Shown here in pieces: positions 24,821 through 36,633 of a stretch of DNA of 64,000 nucleotides (its first letter is position 1; every line of letters starts with the position of its first letter). Location of the stretch: the NCBI RefSeq assembly GCF_958979055.1, contig NC_084891.1, positions 24,947,501 through 25,011,500 of the forward strand, in the 5' to 3' direction. A model generated the notes under the pieces. It had not been told where the DNA came from, searched no databases, and saw only the letters and a program-made list of their open reading frames with translations. This DNA is from Alnus glutinosa. Taxonomy: Eukaryota > Streptophyta > Magnoliopsida > Fagales > Betulaceae. Both the position numbers and the translations under genes were made by a program.

Positions 24821-25311
24821 ATATTATTATAAGAAAGTACACTGACGTATTATGAAATATATATTCTAACAAGTATAAATTGAGCAATATCATTGTTGCC
24901 AATTTATTTGATCGATCATATCATTGTTGTTTACAATCAATGCATTATTTGATAATGAAATTAAAAAAATTAACAAATCTAGCCGCAGATAATTTTTCTG
25001 TAATGACAAGTGACAACTAAATATTGAAAAAGGGCTAGGATACACAAATTGTTTGGCTACAACATTTATTGAAAGAATTAGTTTCTCAAACTCCACCATC
25101 ACAATGCCTTGGAAACTATGATTGGGACCAAGTGTTATTTTTCTATCCTCTTTTTTCTTTTTCTTTTCCTTTTTTTTTGAAAAAAAAGAAGGATTTTTCA
25201 TGTTTTATGATCAGTGTACTCCATTTTCCAAAGCATTAATTTCTTCGAAAAGAACTATGCATTCTAGAGATCGATTTTTAAGCGCATGAAGAAACATAGG
25301 GGTGTGGTGAG

Positions 25312-25352
25312 AATCTTGTCACTGCTGGTTTAGCCGTATGCAAATGCTGTTC
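25312..25352 (-). pseudogene. Kinesin motor-domain relic A (P-loop exon fragment)
   Basis: The stretch ggtgagaatcttgtcactgc and its continuation match the kinesin gene at about 52448-52494, where the minus strand encodes [12 protein letters not shown]. Only this small part of exon 3 survives in unit A. It is the counterpart of the relic at 34608. Confidence 0.65.
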
Positions 25353-25559
25353 TCTGTCTAATATACGTAGCATGACCTCTTAAGTGCCTAATTAAGCTAT
25401 TGTCCGTTGCATGTATATATATATCCTCAACTTTTAATTTGTTTGTTATATTTAGTTTAATTTTCTTTACTTTTGTGGTCATGGATTTTTGGTTTATCAG
25501 CATATATCACGTATATATGCTGTTCTTTTTTCTTTTTTTTTTTTCCTGTTCATGACTTG

Positions 25560-27160
25560 CCACAGTTGTAATGTTGATTTTCTATGATGATCTTGCAAGG
25601 GATTTAATATCTTTTTAATATAAGGTCTCGGTATATTTTATACTAAGACGGTGAACTCTTAATTTCACCTATATAGATGTGTTTAACCCTATAATCGTGC
25701 AGACTATGATGTTTTGGCTACAGGTTCAGCGGATCTAGGAATTGATCCCTTAGCTCGGTATTTGGGGTACTGCGACTGAGGCATATAATTGGAGTCATAG
25801 TTGCATGGACTTGGATGTCTCATTTTTGGGTAGTCTTTTGTTCATGGCTCGTGTCCTATGTGACACTTGCATTTTGCAGGGCTAGTCTTGTGGTATGTAA
25901 TTAGAGTAATATGATTTGGAAGCTTTAAACAGATAGACTTGTAAACAGCTTTTATTGTTGATTAACAGATGTATTTATAGAAGTGTTCTTTTCCGCTGAT
26001 GATATTATACGTTATCCGTTTCTTAGATGTAACTATGATTATCAGGTATATGTTATGGGGCATGTGCTATACATTGGCTGAACGACAAGTAGTCCTGCCA
26101 TTATAATGACTCATTTGTATGTTTTCAAAAAAAAAAAAAAAAAAAAAGGGTCGTCACAGCGGCGGCTGGGGAGAAAAACTCGATAAGGTTTTATATCCTT
26201 AGGGTGCGCGTCCGAACATGTTACTAACTCGTTTGGAATAAAAAATTGGTCCGTTCAGACGATCCACACAGAAAAGCTGAAATAAGTGAAAAAAAAAATG
26301 CAGAAAAATAATTTTTCCTTAATGTTAGCTTCAAACACCGCATGTATTAATAACTGATAAAACAATCAAGTCGCAAATAAAAAAATATACAAACATATAA
26401 TTGAGAGTCAAGTAATCAAAAAGCATAAATTTTCCTGCAGATAAAAATTAAAACAGTATACTCAACTCATGCTATACGTGTGTGTGTGAAAGCTTTCTCA
26501 ATAAGGTATGATGTTCGCTGATATGATTTAAAACAACTGAATTTTCTAAACAAGAGAGAAATTTAATGTTATATTAGTCAAAAGTCAAACCTTATCTTAC
26601 TAGGGCCTAGTCACCTTCATCTGATACACTCTTCCTAAGATGCAACACTTTTTCTTTTACTTAGTCCGTTAGTGACCGTCTCTTTCCGCATTGATTTGGT
26701 CACTGACTGTTTCTATAGGGACAAGTTCAAGAATATTTTTGAGCATATTCAGCAGTGGATCTTTTGATCCAGATTTTCTGAGAATTAAATGCTTTTTATT
26801 GTGTGTGTTACAACCTAGAAAGAATGCCAGAGTTTATAGGTTCTAGGTTCAACTAGCGAGTTGGTCAATTTGACCATCTTTGCAAAAAAAAATCCCTCTC
26901 ATTAGAATTTCCAGAAGTTAAAAATCAGTGAGAAAAAAATATACCTTAGGGGAGCTTTGGATAGTGCACAATTTCATAGCTTGAGAGGAATAAACTATTA
27001 AGTATTTAAATGCAGCAGAAAAACTCAGCGGATTTCAGACTCAAAGTCTCAATCATATATAAACATATTTTATCAAAGCAAGATGAACTGAAATATCAGG
27101 TAAAAAAACATGCGACGTCAGAAAAGCTATCAAAAAGAAATAAATAAATTAAATCTTTTG
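25560..27160. other. Spacer 3' of IDM1-like copy 1, with a possible retroelement remnant
   Basis: No gene is seen. A run of 20 A ends near 26147, followed by gggtcgtcac, and the preceding 400 bp recall LTR/3'-end sequences of plant retroelements. No paired repeat was found. The rest is AT-rich. Confidence 0.3.
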
Positions 27161-27423
27161 ACCTCTGTTACATACATTCTGTACAAAGAAGTTAAGGGTC
27201 TGATGAAGTGATATTTAAAATGCTGACATAAGATATCTCCCAGTTGTATCAAGGAATGGGAGTCGGCTGTCAGATGCTGATATATTCCTCCTCTTGCAGA
27301 ACTTGGAATAGTCACTGCTTTGCCTCTCCCATGGTGATGATATCTTCCTCCTCTTGGAATAGTCACTGTTGCAGTCCCTGCTTGCCTCCTGGAAATTGAC
27401 TTCTTCATCAAAGAACTGAAAAT

Positions 27424-27684
27424 AGAGGGGTTGTTTGGCAAATCACTCTAAATTTTCCTCTATTTCTTTTTACTTCTTAAAAAAATAATATTCTTAACTT
27501 TTTTACACATTTTATATCACATCAATCATTTTTATTACTATTCAAATAAAAAAATTCACTACTAAACAAAACTTATTTGCCTTTCGTTAAAATATTCTTA
27601 AATTTTATATTACATTAATCACTTTTTACTACGCAACACACAAATATTTAACAACTCAACTAAACTACTTACCAAACAGGGTCT
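27424..27684. mobile_element. MITE inserted in the 3' coding end of IDM1-like copy 1
   Basis: Comparison with copy 2 shows about 260 extra bp between ctgaaaat and ttttccatgc. The ends ggttgtttggcaaa and (rc) ccctgtttggtaag are inverted repeats. A second member, with gtttgataaa...ttaccaaac ends and a shared attgatgtgatataaa segment, lies at 41254-41522. The short TIR and lack of coding content suggest a hAT-type MITE. The target-site duplication is unclear. Confidence 0.7.
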
Positions 27685-28745
27685 GAGTTTTCCATGCTTC
27701 ACAGCAGTATCTACAAGTCCCTGGTCCACAATTTCTGCCGCAGGTTTCTTCATTAGGAGCTTCTGACACATGATGGTATCTTCGAAATCCAGGAAAGTAT
27801 AATCCATCAACTGCACCTTCTCAAAATCTGTCATCTTGGAAAACCCAAATGAAGTTGTCCACGTCTTGAGCACAGTAGGAGCAGCATGCAAAATTAGCCT
27901 TTCCACTCCAAGTGCCATCAGCTGCTTTTCAAGCTCATCCATCAATATGCGACACATTCCACATCTACGATGTTGAAAACTGGTGCCAACAAGAGGTATT
28001 TCTGCCACCTTTTCCCCATAAATCCTTACAGTAGCCACACAAATCACTTGATCGTTTCTTTCCAAGAGCACAGTGTAGAACCCTCGGAAGTTGGATCGTT
28101 TAAGCTCTGACCCTCTACTGAAAATTACATCTTCAGCAAGGTCTGTGTTAGTAAGAGGTTGTTTGACAGGCTCAAAAATCTCATGCATCAAACTTAGAGC
28201 AGCATTGAGCTTTCTGTAATCCTCCATGGAGGCCTCAATACTAGGAGAATCTGCAAGATTGCAGCTTTCAGAATATGTGGACTTCAATAGTGTCCAAGTC
28301 AAATTATCAACACCCACTGGAATTGGTTTCCCTAAAAGCTTGCGAAGGCCCAGAAATATGCATTCACACTTTCTGCCACAGAACGGACGATCTTTGTTGA
28401 CCATCTTTTTACTCCTTAGGCACCCACTGTGAAATTTGTGCTCGCATTGCTTGCAAGTAACAAAACTATCGTCTAAAAAATTCCCACTGTCTTCTTGAAA
28501 CTTGCCATGACCGCAAACTCCACAAGCACATGACGGGCAACACCAATCACCATCTGGAACATCCTGCAAGCCAATGCAACTCTTGTGGAACGAGGATGGA
28601 CACTGATCACATAAAACTAATTCACCCCCATAGTGACAAACAGAGCATAACTCCTCATTCTCTTGTAGCTTTCTTGTGGAGTGATTATTAATCCCCTGCC
28701 TTCGACAATCCTGCAGAGACCTCCCATCTTCGAGTAGAATATTGG

Positions 28746-29711
28746 CAGCCGGTCTACGGTTTGAACTACCAGCATGAACTTCAAAAGCAGTGATAGAAAA
28801 TAGCCTGTAGCAACAATCACATTTAATCCCATCACGAGTTATGTGCCCCTTTTTCGATGGAGCACAACCATTTCTCCCACGGTAGTGTACTCTTGTCCTA
28901 GGCAACAACACATTGTTGTCTATCAGCCCACACAACAATGATCGAGCCTTGTGCTTTGAGGAGCTAGAAATTACTGCATCCCGTACACTTTTTCCTGATC
29001 CGAGCAGATTGTTTGACTGAGTCCCGCTCGACTCTTTCCATATTTTCTTCAATTCTGCAAGCACCTTTCCTCTCTTCCTCTTTGGGTGGCCACTTATGTT
29101 GCCCTTTACGTTGTCACCCACATGAATAAATTTGATTGGCTTACGATAACAAGCAATCGTTTCACAAACAGAACCAGAAGCAACAGAAGCTGTTCTGGAA
29201 ATAGGATTAGAGCCAACAGTCGTAGAAACAGCCGGTCTACGGTTTGAACTACCAGCATGAGCTTCAAAAGCAGCGAGGGAAAACAGCGTGTGGCAACAAT
29301 CACACTTAATCCCATCACGAGTTATGCGCCCTTTTTTCGATGGAGCCAAAACATTTCTCCCACGGTAGTGTACTCTTGTCCGAGGCAACAACACATTGTT
29401 GTCTATCAGCCCACACAAAAATGATCGAGCCTTGTGCTTTGAGGAGCCAGAAGTTACTGCATTCCGTACACTTTTTCCTGATCCGAGCAGATTGTTTGAT
29501 TCAGTCCCGCTCGACTCTTTCCTTATTTCCTTCAATTCTGCAAGCACCTTTCCTCTCTTCCTCTTTGGGTGGCCGCCTAAGTCGCCCTTTACGTTGTCAC
29601 CTACATCATCAAATTTGATTGGCTTACGATAACAAGAATTCCTTTCACAAACAGAACCAGAAGCAACGGAAACTGTTCTGGAAACAGGATTAGACCCAAC
29701 AGTCATAGAAA
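28746..29711 (-). repeat. Internal tandem duplication, 2 x 483 bp, in IDM1-like copy 1
   Basis: Two units (29711-29229 and 29228-28746) are offset by exactly 483 bp (161 codons). Each encodes TVGSNP[V/I]SRT, CYRKPIKF, HPKRKRGKVLAELK, LLCGLIDNNVLLPRTRVHYR and ITRDGIKCDCC. The intact copy 2 has only one. The duplication preserves the frame and doubles the TDBD/Jas-like domain. Confidence 0.9.
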
Positions 29712-29801
29712 CTGCTCCTTCATCAATACAGGCTTCGCATGCCGTTCGAAGCGAGTGAAAACAGTTTCCCCCGGGTGAAGTGCAGCGTAACTCGCGCTTT
29801 A

Positions 29802-30999
29802 TATGGAATCTATCAGCTATGCTAAGGCATGTGTGGACTCTTTTTGCACAAGCAGGTTCCATTTGGGTAGCTTGGGTTAATGAGAATTGGTTGAGGGGGA
29901 GGAACTTTTGGCAAATCCCAATTCCTCAATCATGTTCATGGAGCTGGAAACAAATTCTTAAGCTAAGGGCGTTAGCTAAAAGGATGTTGAGGTTCAAAGT
30001 GGGAGATGGCAATAAGATTTTTTTATGGTTGGATGTTTGGGTCCTGATGGGTTTTTGCTGGATAAATATGGCCACAGAGTAGTGTATGATGCAGGGAGTT
30101 TGCTTGATGCAAAACTATCTACTGTGATAAGGAATGGAGAGTGGTATTGGCCTCCTGCACGATCAGACAAATTAGTAGAATTACAAAGCAAGTTACCGGA
30201 GGTGGATATTCAGGAATTTGATATTCCTGTGTGGCATGGTAGTGCAGGTAAGTTTTCTTGCGCTGACACGTGGGAATTCTTAAGGGTTAGAGCTCCTCGG
30301 GTGGATTGGTGGAGAGTGGTGTGGCATCCGGTAGCTGTCCCTAGACACTCTTTTATTCTTTGGCTGGTTTTTACGGATGCTTAAATCACCAAAGAAAGAT
30401 TGTGTAAATGGGGGTTTGAGGGTGACTGCTTGTGTCTTTCTTGCCGGGGTACTATTGAAAACAGGTCACATTTATTCTTTCAGTGTGGTTTCAGTAGACG
30501 CATATGGAGAAATCTCATGTCTCTTTGTTTGGAGCATCGGTCTTTGCAAACCTGGGATGTGATTATTCAGTGGTGCTCTACTGAATTGAGAAAGGAATGC
30601 TTTAAAACCAGATTGAAGATTTTGTGCTTGGGAGTTGCAGTGTATAATTTGTCGAGGCAGAGGAAGCTCTTCTTCATAGCAAGAATATTGCAACTGAGGA
30701 AGCTTTGCTGTCAAAGATTAAATGGGATGTCAAAACGAGAATTGTGGAGAAGGGAATGTTCAAGAGGACAAAGGAGAATTTTCGGCTTGTACAGCTTTAG
30801 AATATTCCCTTTATCTAGTTGTTTAGTTGTAGCTCAGGCAGGTTGTTTGCCTTTGGATTCTGGTTTTTCTTTGCTGATAGGGCTTATAGAGCTTGTTGCT
30901 CGTGTTTGCCCTGAGTGTAGGTTGTAAATAGTTGGGATGTTTCTGGGTTGGTTGGTGTTATAAAGGTTTTTTTTCATCAAAAAAAAAAAAAAGAGAAAA
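29802..30999 (+). mobile_element. 5'-truncated LINE inserted antisense in IDM1-like copy 1
   Basis: The 13-bp direct repeat aactcgcgcttta flanks it at 29789-29801 and 31000-31012. The paralogue at about 43987-43999 has a single copy, giving an empty-site comparison. The + strand encodes the LINE C-terminal region (WVNENWLRGRNFW, RFKVGDGNKIFLWLDVW, then CLSCRGTIENRSHLFFQC) and ends in a short poly(A). It has a frameshift near 30050 and is dead. It is oriented opposite to the host gene. Confidence 0.93.
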
Positions 31000-31223
31000 A
31001 ACTCGCGCTTTACTCCCTTACGGCCAAACACAAACACCCACCCCATTGATGCGAGATGCTTTCTTGCCATGCCTTCGGCATCTTTCAAACTACTATTGTA
31101 GCGTGCATCTTTATCCAGCTTGTACCAATCCACAACAGCCCGGGGGGCCTGGGGGCAATACTCGGGTTCCACAACAAGCATAACAGAAGGTGGATGAAAA
31201 ATACCTGTAACGGGTTTGTCCAT

Positions 31224-31590
31224 TGAAGCCTTGATCGTGATGAAGAAGACAAAAGAGAGAGCTTAGCCTTCGTTTGGCAATATTTTCTAGGGTTTCAGGT
31301 AATAGCGGTGGAGCACGGAGAGATTTTGTTGCGGGTATAGGATGTGTTATACGTACCAACCAACTGTTTTCTTGTTATTTAGATAGCTACGGCAACCGCC
31401 TGAAATTCAAACACAATATGGACAATAAGGCGGCGCCCGGGAGACCCGATCGGGCCCAATTCTTCTTAGAGGATATTCTTTTGTTGAAGTGGACACGTCC
31501 ACAATTTAGGCATTAAGTTGGATCACATCGGGACCAGTATAGCTAGATGCAGAAACTGATATAAAGCAGCCGCCCTATTCAGTTATTTTA
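31224..31590. promoter_or_regulatory. 5' flank of IDM1-like copy 1
   Basis: This stretch aligns with 44211-44600 upstream of copy 2 but with indels that break the frame. That argues that the shared part is 5' UTR/promoter, not coding, and supports MDKPVTG/MEKPVTG as the true start. No clear TATA box was identified. Confidence 0.5.
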
Positions 31591-32031
31591 GAAACAATTG
31601 TTGAACAAATAAGGTTTATTTGACCAACACTAAAGAAATGTATTTTAAAAATTTAAAAATTAAAAATTTTAAAAAAAACCTTGAGGCTTAAATATTCTTC
31701 AAAAAGTTATAAGAGGTTAAAAGTCTCTTACGTGTCTTTCTAAAAATAATATAATTTTTAAAATTATTATTTGATCAAAATTCAATATTGCTCAATCACA
31801 AGTCAAATGATAATTTTACAAGTTATATAATTTTTAGAGAGATACAAGAGTGACACGTGATAGACTTCTAGAATAAACTCGTATATAATAATAAAAGGAA
31901 CCTCATATAACTTTGTGAAGAATATTTAAGCCTCAAGGTTTTTTTTTCTTTTCTTTTTCTTCATTTTTTTTAAAAAAATTACATTTCTTTTGTGTTGGTC
32001 AAATAAACCTTATTTGTTCAACAATTGTTTC
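31591..32031. mobile_element. Foldback MITE with about 48-bp near-perfect TIRs
   Basis: The left end gaaacaattgttgaacaaat is exactly inverted at the right end, and the match continues through aaggtttatttgaccaacac. The inner part is also imperfectly palindromic (cgtgtc...gacacgtg), so the 441-bp unit can fold into one long hairpin. Only the left arm is recognisable in unit B (44617-44740). No target-site duplication was resolved. Confidence 0.8.
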
Positions 32032-33189
32032 AATATCATTATTTTTAATTTTATTTTTCAAACCCAAATTTGAACAACACATATTTCATCATATCATTGT
32101 TATGTACAACCAATGCATTATTTGATCTTGAAAAAAAAAATTAACAAAATTAGTAGAATATGCTTTTTTCTAATGACAAGTGACAACTAAATATCGAAAA
32201 AAGATACACAAAATTCTTGGCTTGAACATCGATCGATAAAATTAGTTTCTCAAACTCCACCATTACAATGCCTTAGAAACCATTATCAGGTCCAAGTACA
32301 TTTTTCCTTCTTCTATAAATCTTTCAAGTTCTATCCTTGTACTCTATTTTTCATGGCATTAATTGCTTTGAAGAGACCTATACATTATAAGATATGACAC
32401 ATTGTCACCCTAAAATATAACTCATGACCATCTTTGACCACGTGACATTTTATTTTTTATTAAAAAAAAAAAAAAAAACCCTAAAGCTAGATAAGACACT
32501 ATCTTACCGGTTGCCACATAGGTAAAGTGGTCAAGAATTATATCTTAGGATGACAAAAGATCATATATCATGCATTATAGGAACTGATTTTTAAGCACTC
32601 GAAGAGACATAAAAATGTATTGTACTTGCCTTAACATGTGCCTTTTGAGCTTGAGAGTTACAATTATTCGACAAGTTTATGTGATATTTATAGGAATCAT
32701 TTATATAGACAATGACCAGAGTTATTTTCTTTCTCAAGGTGGGCAACCAAATAAGCAGTGTGATTCTAAACACGCTAGAGGGTCATTTGTTCCCTCTCGG
32801 CATCCCTTATCTCTGCCACTATCACGTCTGCATCGAATACTCACTATTGCATTTGATGAATATATAGTTAAAAATACTTTTTAGGGAAAAATGTAAAGTC
32901 AGTCATTGTGGTTGACTTAAATTACAAATCGTTTTGTATCTTATCAAAGTGATCGATTTTAGAAGTCTCTAGGATAAGCCAAAAAAAAAATTTAGTCATT
33001 CGAGTTAAATTCCGTTAAAGTATTTGACGGAATGAAATAGAAAAAGATTGGTGTGTATCATCATAAGTATGAGGACTTAAAAAAATAATTTTAAAAAAAA
33101 AAAAATCTGGTTTTCAGATCTTATGAACTTCAAAGGGGTAAGTAGAAGGTTCTTTTTTTTTTTTTCTTTTTTTTTTTTTGATAATAAGT

Positions 33190-33312
33190 TGAAGGTTTTT
33201 TATGTGCATGTATATGTACATATAGAGACTTAGTAGGTTAAGTTGTAGGTTTTTTATGTGCATGTATATGTACATATAGAGACTTAGTAGGTTAAGTTGA
33301 AGGTTTTTTATG
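33190..33312 (+). repeat. 54-bp tandem repeat, a little over two units
   Basis: The words ggttttttatgtg, catgtatatgtacatatag and gacttagtaggttaagttg recur with a 54-bp spacing, starting at 33194, 33248 and 33302. The array runs straight into the kinesin relic. Confidence 0.85.
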
Positions 33313-33314
33313 TG

Positions 33315-33521
33315 GATGTACAATGAAACCCAAATGAGAAACTCATGCTCGGGCACATATCTGAAAATATTAAGTATAAAAGAAAAGGGGAAAATATATT
33401 AATTATAACCACAAGGACACCAACTTTAATAATATCAACCGAATTGCTTACCATACATATGAGTTTTTGCAAATATCTCTTTAGCCCCTGGATTAATTCC
33501 AGAGTCATTCCTGGTGAGAAT
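33315..33521 (-). pseudogene. Kinesin relic B1 (parts of exon 4, intron 3 and exon 3)
   Basis: It aligns in the same orientation with 52240-52453 of the kinesin gene: the gagaaactca and atatctgaaaatatt blocks (exon 4 end and its acceptor), the intron blocks attataaccac and tttaataatatcaac, and the ttgcttaccat donor with exon 3 sequence. Since intron sequence is present, it is a DNA-level duplicate, not a retrocopy. Many substitutions and stops are seen. Confidence 0.8.
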
Positions 33522-34602
33522 TGTTAGAAAAGTAATAAAAAGCAGAAAACCAAATGCTCTTAAATTGCTTTACAACGTCTCTTTTAAAAAAAATAGCAAT
33601 TGTTCTTACTAGAATTAGTATGCAAATGGTTACAATAAATATTTTTCTAAGATACAATAGAGCTAAAAAATTATCTGTTGTTTAGTAATATTTTGCATAA
33701 ACGAAACTAAACCTGAAAATCCTTAAATTTTCTATTATAGAAAGAGTCAGAAACTTGAAATTTAAAGTATAGAAGTGTTAAAGAGAAAACATAAGAAGAG
33801 AGGAGAAACTTTCAATCTTTTTTAAAAACTGGATTGTAGCATATAATATATTGTATTGAATAGCAGTTATTTATGTCTATTCACTAACAGTCACTTTGTT
33901 TTATTATTAACGGTCAATCCAACAATCATAAATGCTATTTTAATTGACACTTACTTCTGACCATCAGATCAAATTATTATCAATGATTATTTAATAATAA
34001 CTATTAGATCGTAATTATTTAATTTTAACCGTTAAATCAAAGTTAATTTGATCTTACAGTTTACTTTAGTGATCGTCCAATAAATCTAATTACTAGATCT
34101 ACCTAAGAAGCATCTTATGGTCAAGAATGAGTGATATTGACCATCCTATGGCCAAGTGCGTCATCAAGGCACCACTAGCCCTACAACCCACACGCGCGAG
34201 TGTGCGTCCAATGCTTCGTACCATACTAGAGTATATACAAGAGTACATACACCCAAGCGTTACTTTAAAGGTGTAAAGTGTGTTGAGCCTTATAAATGTG
34301 ACAAAAATTAGGTACAAGTTGCTTTGTAACCAATTCCTACAAACCAAACTGATAAAGTGACGTGTTCTTAAAGCATGTGAGAAGTACATGCTTTTTTATT
34401 AATGCTATTAAAAAAATATGTGACAAACAAATGCTATTAAAAAATCAGTTTGTAACTAATTTTTATCCTTATAAATGTCAATTACACTTTATTTTTTCTT
34501 ACGCAAGACTATCTTCATTCAAGCTCTTTAATACATTTCATTTAAAATAGTCATAAATCATAAAATAAATATATATTTATGAATTTTGAAAATTCTTTAA
34601 CA
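33522..34602. mobile_element. Solo LTR splitting the kinesin relic in unit B
   Basis: This 1081-bp block starts TGTTAG and ends TTTAACA. Flanks are agaat (33517-33521) and ataat (34603-34607), a 5-bp duplication with one mismatch. Unit A has the uninterrupted sequence gtgagaatcttgtcactg. No internal genes are seen. The ends and the paralogous empty site support an LTR insertion. Confidence 0.65.
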
Positions 34603-34607
34603 ATAAT

Positions 34608-34660
34608 CTTGTCACTGCTATTTTAGCCGTACGCAAATGTTGTTCTATGTCTAGTACATA
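34608..34660 (-). pseudogene. Kinesin relic B2 (P-loop exon fragment)
   Basis: This continues relic B1 after the solo LTR. cttgtcactgct and the following blocks match kinesin exon 3 (52458-52494). Together B1 and B2 represent the exon 4 to exon 3 region. Confidence 0.65.
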
Positions 34661-36633
34661 GCATGACCTCGTAAATGCCTAAGCTATTAGCCGCTGCATG
34701 TATATATGCTCAACTTTAATTTGCTTGCTATACTTAGTTTCATTACTTTTGTGGTTATATATTTATGGTATAGGGTTAAATACTTATTTGCCCTTTTGGT
34801 TTAACGATTTTATTTTTTGCCCCTTATCCTTCATTTTATATGGTAGATGATATTTTGTTTATGGCTGAAGACGGAGATGGTACATCCGTCCATCTTCCAT
34901 CAAAAAATTTGGCGGAAGATTACGTCATTAACCTAAAATTGACATGTGTCCCTAAGCCTAATAAAAAACTAAAAGAAAATTAAAAAAAAAATGAAAAAAA
35001 GAAAAGAGGTGGCTTGAGCCACCCCATAACCCTTTGGAGGTTGTTCGGCCACCCCCATAACGCCAAAACACCAACAACAACAAAAATCGCATTTGGGTTT
35101 GGCCATTAGGGGTGGTCGAAACCACCATCAGACCAAATGAGGGTGCCCAAGCTACTCTCAAGTAGGGGTGATTGTTGGACCACAAATGGTGCAAACTCAA
35201 GTGTAGATTTTTGCAAGTAATAAATCACGGTAAGTCCGAGGTCGATTCACAAGGAATGATTAGACATGAGAAACTAATTTTTATTATTATGTAGAAAAGA
35301 AAAAGTAAAAAATAAAAAATAAAAAATAAAAAGAAGTTTTGCTTATGGTTTCCACTCAAAAGTGGAACAAAGGAATATAATTTAAATTAAAAAGTAAACT
35401 ATAAAACTAAAATAAATAAATTTGATTTGGAAAATAATATTGGAAAAGACTAGGGTTTCGAGGATCCACATAGTATTTTATTACGTATTCATGAGACATA
35501 AAAATATAAAATAGATCAAATATGGGTTGATTGAGAATTTGATTTCAAAAACATGAAACAATAAATTAAGTATTCCATATATTTTCGAATCATATCAAAT
35601 CAAACAAAGTGAGCATTTGATATAAACAAAAATCATAAGGAATCAAAATAAATTTGTCTTATTAAATAACTCTCAAATAAAAATCATCTCCAAAATTTAA
35701 TCATTCATCTATGAAGAACAAACAACATGATCTCAAGAATACATAATAAAAATACTAGACTTCACCTCTAGTATTAAACATAAATTAAAAACAAAGAAAA
35801 TAAAAATCAAACTCTGCGCCTCTATACTCTTCTATGCTCCTTGGCTCTTCCCTCTTCCTCCTTTTGTAAGAGCAAAACATGGTATTTATAGAGCTTGCTA
35901 GGTCTTTTCGGTGCTTCTAATTTGGAAAGAATTTGAATTTCTTGCGTTAATTGCACCGCAGCCCAAGTGTGGAAAGGAAATAATATCTTTGGTACTTGTT
36001 AGGGATAAATTCCACTCAACCCGATCCAAGGAGGAGATAGACATTTAGCAACTACTTCAGGGAAATCAAGTATCAATTATCTCAGTAAATTGGGATAGGA
36101 CTCTAATTAAAGTATAGTTTGATCAGTAGTCCTATCCCTGGTGGAATTGGGATAGGACTTATGGTCAAATCAGATAAAGAAGAATAATCAGATCAGAAGT
36201 CTAAGAAGATATCAGATTAGAAGTCTAATAAAGGATCAGAGTCCAATTAGAACTCTGACATCAATTCTAGATCTCGATTAGAACTCTGACAGCAGTTCTA
36301 GATCGACAAAGAGCATGAATTCTAATCCAGCTTTGACTCTACCTATTTGCTTATAAATAGGCACATACCCCAGGTATAAAGGAAGACTCAGTTTTTATGC
36401 ACAGAGCATTATTTTCTTACAGAAGCTAATTTAGGCATCGGAGAGGACCCCCGGAAGGGTCCCGTAGTTTTTATTGTTTTGCAGAATTATTAAGAAGCGT
36501 GAAGAACATCAAAAGAACGTGCAGAGTCACACCATATTGGAAACTGTACCAATAGTTTGGCGCCGTCTGTGTGAAACGATTATTCGTTCCTCATAAAAGA
36601 AAAAGAAGATCCAGCATGGTGATGAACACACGT

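Larger units (their letters stand above)
27215..31223 (-). pseudogene. IDM1-like PHD-finger/GNAT gene, copy 1, remodelled by transposons
   Basis: This is the paralogue of the intact gene at 42153-44210. The original start lies at 31223 (MDKPVTG). About 74 codons run to GVKRE, where a LINE (29802-30999) interrupts the frame. Beyond it the coding sequence continues in one open frame to 27684, with TDBD/Jas-like regions, a PHD finger (CSVCHYGG, DGDWCCPSC), a second Cys/His zinc region and a GNAT domain (HRRCGMCRILMDEL). A MITE (27424-27684) then replaces the tail with KLRPCLVSS and a stop at 27619. The original tail persists downstream (27215-27423), ending TTGRYLMSAF. The present 747-residue frame (29862-27619) therefore starts in antisense LINE sequence and stops in the MITE. 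An internal 483-bp duplication repeats the TDBD region. A truncated product with all C-terminal domains is conceivable, but a pseudogene is the simpler reading. Confidence 0.8.
24890..32031. repeat. Segmental duplication unit A (kinesin relic plus IDM1-like copy 1)
   Basis: The same ordered blocks occur in unit B (32032 to about 44750): the tcatatcattgtt and gacaagtgacaactaaat blocks, the ctcaaactccacca block, the kinesin fragment (ttgtcactgct), the ggtttatcag and attttctatgatgatcttg blocks, then the IDM1-like gene and a foldback arm. The order and orientation match, so the two units are a direct tandem duplication that later diverged by insertions. Confidence 0.75.

Noticed and set aside
28226..29632. 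Plus-strand open frames opposite IDM1-like copy 1
   Set aside because: They mirror the sense coding repeats and recur at the paralogue for the same reason; no protein family is recognisable.
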